From Chitinophagaceae bacterium (GTDB lineage: Bacteria; Bacteroidota; Bacteroidia; Chitinophagales; Chitinophagaceae), in the NCBI GenBank assembly GCA_016741945.1, contig JACVCQ010000208.1:1-5399 (forward strand): a stretch of DNA of 5,399 nt, written 5' to 3'. The notes under the pieces are model-generated. The model ran no database searches, was not told the origin of the DNA, and was given only the letters and a program-made list of their open reading frames with translations. The position numbers were made by a program, and so were the translations under genes. Positions 1-5,399 of the stretch are shown one piece after another; within the stretch, counting starts at the first letter, position 1, and each line of letters starts with the position of its first letter.

Positions 1-623
1 GAGCTAAGCCTGTAATTGTGGCTACTCAAATGATGGAAAGTATGATCGATAGGGTAAAACCCAATAGAAGTGAAATCACTGATGTGGCAAACGCAGTATT
101 GGAAGGTGCAGATGCAGTGATGCTTAGTGGCGAAACTGCAGCAGGTAATCACCCCGCATTGGTTGTAGAAACCATGCGTAAAATCATTCTAGAAGTAGAA
201 AAAAAAGAATACCGATACAATCGCTCTGAAGACCTGAAACCACAACCACACTCTCCTTCATTTCACAGTGATGCGATCTGTTATAATGCTTGTAAAATAT
301 CAGAAGATGTAGATGCACAAGCATTGGTAGGAATGACTCAAAGCGGATATACTGCGTTCATGCTGAGCAGTTATCGTCCTTCTTCCCCACTCTATATCTT
401 CACCAAAGAAAAATCATTGGTGAATCAGTTGAGTCTAAGCTGGGGTGTTCGTGCATTTTATTATGCAGAAGAAGACAGCTTAGATGATATCATCTTCGAT
501 CAGATCAATATTTTGAAAGAAAGAGGTTTTTTACGACCTGGAGATGTGATTGTTAATACCGGAAGTACGCCTGTAGAACAGCATTTGCCTACCAATGTCA
601 TTAAATTGACTAAGGTGGTTTAG
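1..623 (+). CDS. pyk: Pyruvate kinase, C-terminal part (5' truncated by window edge)
   Basis: Pyruvate kinase transfers phosphate from phosphoenolpyruvate to ADP, the last step of glycolysis, in the cytoplasm. The open frame runs in from the left edge (first full codon at base 3) and gives 206 residues before a TAG stop. It begins inside the catalytic barrel with AKPVIVATQMMESMI, followed by the family signatures SEITDVANAVLEGADA and VMLSGETAAG, which belong to the late barrel strands near the substrate site. The remaining 130 or so residues fit the C-terminal alpha/beta domain that carries the effector site in allosteric forms, with GDVIVNTGSTP close to the end as in other bacterial enzymes. 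The GTG at 18 is an internal valine codon and not a start. The stop is followed by an intrinsic terminator, so this gene ends its transcript here. The identification is firm; isozyme and allosteric type cannot be judged without the N-terminal part. Confidence 0.97.
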   Translation, partial: AKPVIVATQMMESMIDRVKPNRSEITDVANAVLEGADAVMLSGETAAGNHPALVVETMRKIILEVEKKEYRYNRSEDLKPQPHSPSFHSDAICYNACKISEDVDAQALVGMTQSGYTAFMLSSYRPSSPLYIFTKEKSLVNQLSLSWGVRAFYYAEEDSLDDIIFDQINILKERGFLRPGDVIVNTGSTPVEQHLPTNVIKLTKVV

Positions 624-653
624 GTCTATCTTACACTATTATATTTTGTATTG

Positions 654-682
654 AAAAGATTCCTCAACGGGAATCTTTTTTT
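654..682 (+). terminator. Intrinsic terminator after pyruvate kinase
   Basis: A perfect 10-base-pair stem (AAAAGATTCC at 654-663 and GGAATCTTTT at 670-679) encloses a six-base loop TCAACG, and the run of T continues to 682. It lies 30 bases after the pyruvate kinase stop and 33 bases before the next start, so it should separate the two transcription units. The A-rich 5' arm also makes it potentially active on the minus strand, but there is no minus-strand gene nearby that needs it. Confidence 0.85.
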
Positions 683-714
683 ATATTGTACGAGATAAAA
701 TATTGATTGCTGCC

Positions 715-2565
715 ATGAAAAAAATCATCCTCTTATTATTGTTATGGATACCACTTGTAACCATAGCGCAACGAAGCGATTCTAGCTGGATCGTGAACAA
801 CTATACCAAAAAGGAAATATATATCACCATGCGTGATGGCGTGAAGTTGTTCACCACCGTTTATATGCCCAAAGACATTTCAGAAAAGCACCCGATTCTT
901 TTAACGAGAACTCCTTATTCCTGTGCGCCTTACGGAGAAGATAAATTTTCTGCATTCTGGAATAGTCCCAGAACTTATTTCATGAAAGAAAACTATATCT
1001 ATGTACAACAAGATGTAAGGGGACGATGGATGAGCGAAGGTATTTTTGAAGATGTTCGTCCATTCAATCCGAATAAAAAAGGAACTGAAACAGACGAGGC
1101 CAGTGATACGTATGATACAATTGATTGGTTAGTAAAAAATTTGCAAAACAATAATGGTAATGTAGGGGTATTTGGCATCTCTTATCCAGGATTCTACTCT
1201 ACAATGGCAGCACTGAGCAATCATCCGGCTCTCAAGGCTGTAAGTCCGCAGGCGCCGGTAACAGAATGGTTTTTGGGCGATGATTTTCATCACAATGGAG
1301 CTTTTATGCTGATGGATGGATTTTCTTTTTATTCAGGATTTGGTAAACCTAGACCCCAACCGACCACAGTTGGAGCAAAGGGATTTGATTTTCCTACCAA
1401 AGACAATTATGAATTCTATCTGAAAACAGGAGCTCTCACGAATTTCACCAAGTTGATGGGTGACAGTATCAAATTTTGGAAAGATCTGATGTCACATCCC
1501 AATTATGATACCTGGTGGAAGGCAAGGGATGCACGTGCAAATGTAGAACTCATTTCACCCAATATTGCTACGTTGGTGGTAGGTGGATTATATGATGCAG
1601 AAGACTGTTATGGGGCATGGAATCTGTATAAAGCGATCGAGAAAAAAAGCAATAACAATAATAAAATCGTCATGGGTCCCTGGTACCACGGACAATGGGC
1701 CAGATCAGACGGGTCTTTTTTAGGAAATGTGCAATGGGGATCTAACACAACCGATTGGTATGGAAAAAATGTAGAACTCCCATTCTTCAACTACTATTTA
1801 AAACAGAAAGGAAGTGTTGATCAGTTGAAAGAGGCAACTGTTTTTTTTACAGGTGCCAATGAATGGAAGCATTTACCGAAATGGCCATTGGATGAAATAG
1901 CTTATGAAAGTTATGCCTTGCGTAAAGGCGGTTATCTTTCGAAACAGGTTCCGCTAATCGCACCACTCAGTAGTTGGCAGGAATATACCAGCGATCCGGC
2001 CAAACCGGTTCCTTATACAGAAGATGTTCACTTTGGCAGAACACGTGAATACATGACAGATGATCAGCGCTTTGCTGCTCGAAGGCCAGATGTTTTGGTT
2101 TTTCAAACAGAACCACTTGAAAATGATGTAACGCTCGCAGGACCCATCGTGGCAGACCTAATGGTTGCAATCACCGGCACCGATGCAGATTTTGTGGTGA
2201 AATTAATTGATGTATTTCCAGACAATTTTGAATATGAAAAAGGAAATGGCTATGTTATGAATGGATACCAAATGCTGGTTCGTGGAGAAGTAATGCGAGG
2301 AAAATTCAGGAATAGCTTTGAAAAACCAGCGCCTTTTGTACCCAATAAGCCTACCCGTGTAAAATATGAATTACCTGATGTAGCACATACTTTTAAAAAA
2401 GGACATCGCCTGATGATTCAGGTGCAAAGCAGTTGGTTCCCGCTTGTGGATCGAAACCCACAACAATTCTTGGATATTTATCAGGCAAAGGATCATGACT
2501 TTAAAAAAGCAACCATTCGAATTTATCATAATGATTCCAAAGTCATTTTACCCATTTTAAAATAA
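715..2565 (+). CDS. Secreted CocE/NonD family serine hydrolase (alpha-amino acid ester hydrolase-like)
   Basis: This 616-residue alpha/beta hydrolase belongs to the CocE/NonD, peptidase S15-related group, whose members cleave acyl esters or amides (cocaine esterase, glutaryl-7-ACA acylase, alpha-amino acid ester hydrolase). The start is the ATG at 715, because it opens directly on a signal peptide: MKK, a leucine-rich core, and a likely cut after VTIA-18 before Q19. No lipobox cysteine is seen, so the product is probably periplasmic or released. The TTG at 703 would only add four residues. Seen in order are the N-terminal strand with MRDGVKLFTTVYMP (39-52), LLTRTPY (62-68), QQDVRGRW (98-105), the nucleophile elbow GISYPG with S156, the acid D294 in GLYDAED, the base H325 in GPWYHG, and a C-terminal beta-sandwich (about 430-616). 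The triad spacing and conserved blocks such as GDDFHHNGAF (188-197) resemble alpha-amino acid ester hydrolases best. The natural substrate is unknown; a dipeptide or amino acid ester is a reasonable inference. It is flanked by a terminator upstream and a promoter downstream, so it is probably monocistronic. Confidence 0.9.
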   Translation: MKKIILLLLLWIPLVTIAQRSDSSWIVNNYTKKEIYITMRDGVKLFTTVYMPKDISEKHPILLTRTPYSCAPYGEDKFSAFWNSPRTYFMKENYIYVQQDVRGRWMSEGIFEDVRPFNPNKKGTETDEASDTYDTIDWLVKNLQNNNGNVGVFGISYPGFYSTMAALSNHPALKAVSPQAPVTEWFLGDDFHHNGAFMLMDGFSFYSGFGKPRPQPTTVGAKGFDFPTKDNYEFYLKTGALTNFTKLMGDSIKFWKDLMSHPNYDTWWKARDARANVELISPNIATLVVGGLYDAEDCYGAWNLYKAIEKKSNNNNKIVMGPWYHGQWARSDGSFLGNVQWGSNTTDWYGKNVELPFFNYYLKQKGSVDQLKEATVFFTGANEWKHLPKWPLDEIAYESYALRKGGYLSKQVPLIAPLSSWQEYTSDPAKPVPYTEDVHFGRTREYMTDDQRFAARRPDVLVFQTEPLENDVTLAGPIVADLMVAITGTDADFVVKLIDVFPDNFEYEKGNGYVMNGYQMLVRGEVMRGKFRNSFEKPAPFVPNKPTRVKYELPDVAHTFKKGHRLMIQVQSSWFPLVDRNPQQFLDIYQAKDHDFKKATIRIYHNDSKVILPILK

Positions 2566-2713
2566 ACGGCAACCCTCCATTACTCACCCGAAAAGAACCA
2601 ATAATCGCATAAACTGGCTCTAAAATGAGCTAATAACTAAATAATAACGCTGAAATTTTGCAGGTTTTTGCGTTTTTAGAATTATCGGTGTATTTTCGTC
2701 TAACTCAAATTTT
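2566..2713. other. Intergenic spacer between the hydrolase and nagB-PIG-L genes
   Basis: This AT-rich 148-base gap holds no convincing gene or RNA. Its right-hand part carries a promoter candidate for the downstream gene (2667-2698). Its left-hand part has only a short imperfect hairpin (2615-2632, TGGCTC and GAGCTA around TAAAAT) that lacks a following T-tract. How transcription of the hydrolase gene ends is therefore not clear from the sequence. Confidence 0.6.
2667..2698 (+). promoter_or_regulatory. Candidate Bacteroidota sigma-A (RpoD-type) promoter for the nagB-PIG-L gene
   Basis: TTTG at 2667-2670 and TATTTTCG at 2691-2698 are separated by 20 bases. Bacteroidota housekeeping promoters have a -33 TTG/TTTG box and a -7 box TAnnTTTG with about this spacing; the -7 box here differs at one position (C for T). 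Transcription would begin around 2703-2706, leaving a leader of only about ten bases before the ATG at 2714. The match is by eye. Confidence 0.5.
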
Positions 2714-4621
2714 ATGTCAGCTATGGTTGATTCATTTGAAAAGATCCCAGTCAAAATCCATCCTAGTTCCAAAGAAGGCTCAAAATATGTAGCCACAGAA
2801 ATTGCCAACCTTATCCGTGCGAAACAAGAGGCCGGTGAAAAATGTGTGTTAGGACTTGCTACCGGATCTACCCCTATTAGTCTTTATGCAGAATTGGTAA
2901 GAATGCATAAACAAGATGGATTGAGTTTTGCAAATGTGATCACATTTAATCTGGATGAATATTATCCAATCGAAAAAGATGCTTTTCAAAGTTATTGGAG
3001 CTTCATGCACAGACATCTGTTTAGCCATGTAGATATTGCTCCAGAAAATATTCACCTTCCCAATGGACTTTGGCCTAAAGAGGACATCAAAAAGTATTGT
3101 GCCGAGTATGATCAAATGATTGAAAATACCGGAGGAATTGATCTACAGATTTTGGGTATTGGTAATAATGGACATATAGGCTTCAATGAGCCAGGATCCA
3201 GTATTTTTTCCAAAACAAGACTAGTCAATCTGGATAATAGTACTCGTATCGCCAATGCGTATGAATTTCAAAATATTTCAAAAGTTCCTCGACTAGCTGT
3301 AACAATGGGCATTAATACGATCCTGAAAGCAAAAAGAATTTTGTTGATGGGATGGGGCATGAAAGGAAAAATCATTGCCCGTTCAGTAGAAGGCAATGTA
3401 ACAGAGCAAGTACCGGCAAGTATTTTGCAACAACACCCCGATTGTACTTTTATCATTGATGAAGCTGCATCAACGGAATTAACCAGAATAAAGTCCCCTT
3501 GGCTCACCGGCGAATGTGAATGGACACCTAAAATGATCAAAAGAGCGGTCATTCATTTGGCACTGAAACTCAATAAGTCTGTTCTAAGTCTCACCGAACA
3601 CGACTACAACGAAAATGGGTTGTCTGATCTCATCGTTGAGAAGGGAGAAGCTTATGAGATAAATCTGCAAGTGTTTTACATGTTACGCGATAGCTTAACT
3701 GGTTGGCCTGGTGGAAAAGCCAATGCGGTTATTCCTGCACATCCGGAAAGAAGTACCCCCTATCCAAAAAAATGTTTGATTTTCTCCCCACACCCAGACG
3801 ATGATATTATCAGCATGGGGGGAACATTTATGCGTTTGCATGATCAGGGCCATGAAGTACATGTAGCGTATCAAACCAGTGGTAATATTGCTGTAGCAGA
3901 TGAGTTTGTGACACGATTCATTGATTTTGCTGTCGGATTCGAAGATATGTTTGGTATTGATAACCAAAAAAGTCAGGATATTCTGCAAGCAGCTAGGAGC
4001 TTTATTGCATCTAAGCAAAAGAATCAACGAGATACTGCTGAAATACGTGCCATCAAAGGCTTGATTCGCCGTTGTGAAGCCAAAGCCACTTGTCGATATG
4101 TTGGCTTAACAGATGATCGTTGTCACTTTATGAACCTTCCTTTCTATGAAACGGGAACCGTAGAAAAGAATCCGATGGGTGAAGCGGATATTCAGATTAC
4201 GATGGAGCTCCTCAAAAAAATTCAGCCACAACAAATTTATTGTGCAGGTGATCTTGCTGATCCGCATGGCACCCATAAAGTTTGTCTGGATATCATTTTT
4301 GAAAGTTTACGTAGACTAAAAGAAGCCGGAGAGCCTTGGATCAAAGATTGTTGGGTATGGTTATATAAGGGAGCTTGGCAGGAATGGGATATCGCCGAAA
4401 TTGAAATGGCGATACCAATGAGTCCTGATCAGGTGATGAAAAAGCGATTCGGCATTTTCATTCATCAGTCACAGAAAGATATGGTACCCTTCCAAGGAAG
4501 TGATAGCAGAGAATTTTGGCAAAGAGCTGAAGATCGGAATGCCAATACCGCTAACCTGTACGCAGCATTGGGAATGACCAAATATGCTGCTATGGAAGCA
4601 TTTGTACGTTGGCATTACTAA
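2714..4621 (+). CDS. nagB: NagB glucosamine-6-phosphate deaminase fused to a PIG-L/LmbE-family deacetylase domain
   Basis: A 635-residue cytoplasmic protein (no signal peptide or membrane segment) with two enzyme domains. Residues about 10-260 are NagB, which converts glucosamine-6-phosphate to fructose-6-phosphate and ammonia: LATGSTP (48-54) for phosphate binding, FNLDEYY (78-84) with catalytic D81, GIGNNGHIGFNEPGSS (148-163) with N152, H154 and E159, and STRIANA (176-182). Asn rather than Asp in the NNGH motif also occurs in Gram-positive NagB. A helical linker (about 270-350) leads to a PIG-L/LmbE zinc deacetylase domain (about 352-530): SPHPDDD (358-364) supplies probable zinc ligands H360 and D363 and general base D362, and DPHGTHK (516-522) supplies H521. 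PIG-L enzymes remove acetyl groups from N-acetylglucosamine conjugates. Normal NagB is about 240-270 residues. Similar long proteins are annotated in Bacteroides as NagB-like, so the fusion is a phylum trait. Inference: one chain may deacetylate and then deaminate an amino sugar. ATG 2714 is chosen; ATG 2723 (Met4) is possible. Confidence 0.93.
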   Translation: MSAMVDSFEKIPVKIHPSSKEGSKYVATEIANLIRAKQEAGEKCVLGLATGSTPISLYAELVRMHKQDGLSFANVITFNLDEYYPIEKDAFQSYWSFMHRHLFSHVDIAPENIHLPNGLWPKEDIKKYCAEYDQMIENTGGIDLQILGIGNNGHIGFNEPGSSIFSKTRLVNLDNSTRIANAYEFQNISKVPRLAVTMGINTILKAKRILLMGWGMKGKIIARSVEGNVTEQVPASILQQHPDCTFIIDEAASTELTRIKSPWLTGECEWTPKMIKRAVIHLALKLNKSVLSLTEHDYNENGLSDLIVEKGEAYEINLQVFYMLRDSLTGWPGGKANAVIPAHPERSTPYPKKCLIFSPHPDDDIISMGGTFMRLHDQGHEVHVAYQTSGNIAVADEFVTRFIDFAVGFEDMFGIDNQKSQDILQAARSFIASKQKNQRDTAEIRAIKGLIRRCEAKATCRYVGLTDDRCHFMNLPFYETGTVEKNPMGEADIQITMELLKKIQPQQIYCAGDLADPHGTHKVCLDIIFESLRRLKEAGEPWIKDCWVWLYKGAWQEWDIAEIEMAIPMSPDQVMKKRFGIFIHQSQKDMVPFQGSDSREFWQRAEDRNANTANLYAALGMTKYAAMEAFVRWHY

Positions 4622-4668
4622 GCTTACCACTGAAAGAAAAGTCTTCAATAAATCCGTTGCATTGCTTT

Positions 4669-4676
4669 TATATTTG
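4669..4676 (+). promoter_or_regulatory. Perfect Bacteroidota -7 box (TATATTTG) just before the PAP2-type gene
   Basis: TATATTTG matches the TAnnTTTG consensus at every fixed position and ends four bases before the ATG at 4681. No TTG lies at the expected -33 distance (the nearest candidate is TTC at 4644-4646, spacer 22), so the promoter would be incomplete. If it is used, the message would start at or within a few bases of the ATG and be leaderless or nearly so. It may equally be chance in AT-rich DNA, with the gene read through from nagB. Confidence 0.35.
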
Positions 4677-4680
4677 CGGC

Positions 4681-5331
4681 ATGCAGAAGGAGATAAGCGG
4701 CTTTACGGGCGTTATTACAGAATGGCAGGATATCTTTTCTACGAATAAAACATTTCGTAGAAAGATCATTAGTACATTGGTGATACTGATCATCATTATT
4801 CTGTCGCTCCCCTCCTTTTTTGCTTATATCGAAGAAAGGAAAGGTGCTTATTTGCATGATCTTATATTACAGCACATCCCTGCTGCTGATGTTTCTTTAT
4901 TGACTTTTCTGATTATTTGGTCTGTAAGTGGTTTAGTAATTGTGAGATGCATACAAAGACCATCCTTTGCATTACTGATGTTGATGTCATTTACCCTGCT
5001 TTGTTTAGCAAGAATGACAAGTATCACTATGGTACCCCTCGATCCGCCTGACGGACTCATCAAACTGAATGATCCATTAACCAGTTTGGTGTATGGAGGA
5101 AAGGATAAATTCATTACAAAAGATCTTTTCTTTTCGGGTCATACTTCTAATATGTTCATGATGTATTTATGTCTTGAAAAAAGATCTGATAAGCTATTGG
5201 CTTTGATGGCTTCTATATCAGTAGCCATATTAGTACTGATACAACATGTTCATTACACAGTAGATGTATTGTTCGCATTCGTATTCACATATTTGATTTT
5301 CAGGATTGGAAAATTAACCGCTATTCACTAG
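4681..5331 (+). CDS. PAP2-superfamily membrane protein, sphingomyelin synthase-like (PAP2_C type)
   Basis: A 216-residue integral membrane protein with about six hydrophobic segments (roughly 29-50, 71-89, 95-110, 148-166, 172-188 and 194-208). The motifs are those of the sphingomyelin synthase-like branch of PAP2 phosphatases: RMTSITMVPLDPP (111-123), corresponding to the D2 block; DLFFSGHTS (148-156), corresponding to D3 with H154; and HYTVDVLFAF (191-200), corresponding to D4 with H191 and D195. These two His and one Asp form the family catalytic triad, which is complete. Family members move phospho-head-groups between lipids or hydrolyse lipid phosphates at the membrane. Since many Bacteroidota make ceramide-based lipids, a head-group transferase or phosphatase acting on phospholipid or sphingolipid is a fair inference, but the substrate is not determined by the sequence. 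The ATG at 4681 is preferred; in-frame TTG codons at 4609 and 4657 would add 24 or 8 residues without a family match. The gene follows nagB by 59 bases in the same direction. Confidence 0.85.
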   Translation: MQKEISGFTGVITEWQDIFSTNKTFRRKIISTLVILIIIILSLPSFFAYIEERKGAYLHDLILQHIPAADVSLLTFLIIWSVSGLVIVRCIQRPSFALLMLMSFTLLCLARMTSITMVPLDPPDGLIKLNDPLTSLVYGGKDKFITKDLFFSGHTSNMFMMYLCLEKRSDKLLALMASISVAILVLIQHVHYTVDVLFAFVFTYLIFRIGKLTAIH

Positions 5332-5399
5332 AATGCTTCTCCTAATTGGAAGTAAAGACCTCGGTTGATTCCTTTAACCCGCCCATAATCAATTCTCAG
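5328..5399 (-). CDS. C-terminal end of a probable outer-membrane beta-barrel protein (truncated by window edge)
   Basis: Reading the minus strand from the right edge gives 23 uninterrupted codons ending in TAG (plus-strand bases 5328-5330). The peptide contains LRIDYGRVKGINR and ends in GLYFQLGEAF. Alternating polar and hydrophobic or aromatic residues with a final phenylalanine is the usual last-strand signature recognised by the BAM machinery, and the LRIDYG phrase is reminiscent of BamA/TamA-like (Omp85, surface antigen) proteins of Bacteroidota. The fragment is too short to name the family with confidence. The gene is convergent with the PAP2-type gene and their stop codons overlap. Confidence 0.6.
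   Translation of the reverse strand: MRIDYGRVKGINRGLYFQLGEAF

Noticed and set aside
682..689. TATATTGT as a -7 box for the secreted hydrolase gene
   Set aside because: It fits TAnnTTTG only partly, overlaps the terminator's T-tract, and has no -33 box at the right distance. I cannot place the hydrolase promoter with confidence.
1608..1790. Minus-strand open frame opposite the hydrolase gene, and similar opposite frames at 1967-2170, 2620-3115, 3268-3552, 3695-4027 and 4645-5114
   Set aside because: These lie antisense to well-supported genes, resemble no family I know, and have the uneven composition expected of shadow frames.
2615..2632. Hairpin TGGCTC-TAAAAT-GAGCTA after the hydrolase gene as a terminator
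   Set aside because: The stem is only six pairs including one G-T pair, and no T-tract follows on either strand.
3167..3169. Asn152 in the NagB domain in place of the Asp of the E. coli enzyme, read as a damaged active site
   Set aside because: Gram-positive NagB proteins such as that of Bacillus subtilis also have NGH at this place, so the change does not argue for loss of activity.
4609..4680. Upstream TTG starts (4609, 4657) for the PAP2-type gene, the first overlapping the end of nagB
   Set aside because: The extra residues do not look like part of the family, and an ATG exists at 4681 in a normal position before the first membrane segment.
4687..4692. AAGGAG resembling a Shine-Dalgarno site inside the start of the PAP2-type gene
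   Set aside because: No ATG, GTG or TTG follows at a suitable distance in frame, and Bacteroidota rarely depend on such sites. It is simply the codons for Lys-Glu.

Overview
The window looks like an ordinary chromosomal stretch from a member of Bacteroidota, probably close to Chitinophagaceae such as Sediminibacterium; the genus is a guess. The reasons are AT-rich coding DNA, no Shine-Dalgarno sequences ahead of the starts, promoter elements of the Bacteroidota type (a -7 box close to TAnnTTTG), and a NagB-PIG-L fusion protein of a kind known in this phylum.

Layout: (1) 1-623, plus strand, the C-terminal third or more of pyruvate kinase, closed by a clear intrinsic terminator at 654-682. (2) 715-2565, plus, a secreted serine hydrolase of the CocE/NonD (peptidase S15-like, alpha-amino acid ester hydrolase-like) family with an intact Ser-Asp-His triad. 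(3) 2566-2713, a 148-base spacer holding a good candidate Bacteroidota promoter. (4) 2714-4621, plus, a 635-residue fusion of a glucosamine-6-phosphate deaminase (NagB) with a PIG-L/LmbE-type zinc deacetylase. (5) 4681-5331, plus, a six-helix membrane protein with the motifs of the sphingomyelin synthase-like branch of the PAP2 superfamily. (6) 5328-5399, minus, the last 23 codons of a convergent gene that looks like an outer-membrane beta-barrel; its stop codon interlocks with that of gene 5 in the tetramer CTAG.

The genes do not form an obvious single pathway. Pyruvate kinase is central glycolysis, the hydrolase acts in the periplasm or outside the cell, and the NagB-PIG-L protein points to cytoplasmic amino-sugar use. 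The PAP2-type protein points to membrane lipid head-group chemistry, which is relevant because many Bacteroidota make sphingolipids. Genes 4 and 5 are in the same direction 59 bases apart and could be co-transcribed, though gene 5 also has a perfect -7 box just before its ATG. I see no mobile element, CRISPR array, tRNA, rRNA or phage gene. I found no evidence of a wholly new system. The most noteworthy items are the possible two-step enzyme of gene 4 and the possible sphingolipid head-group enzyme of gene 5.
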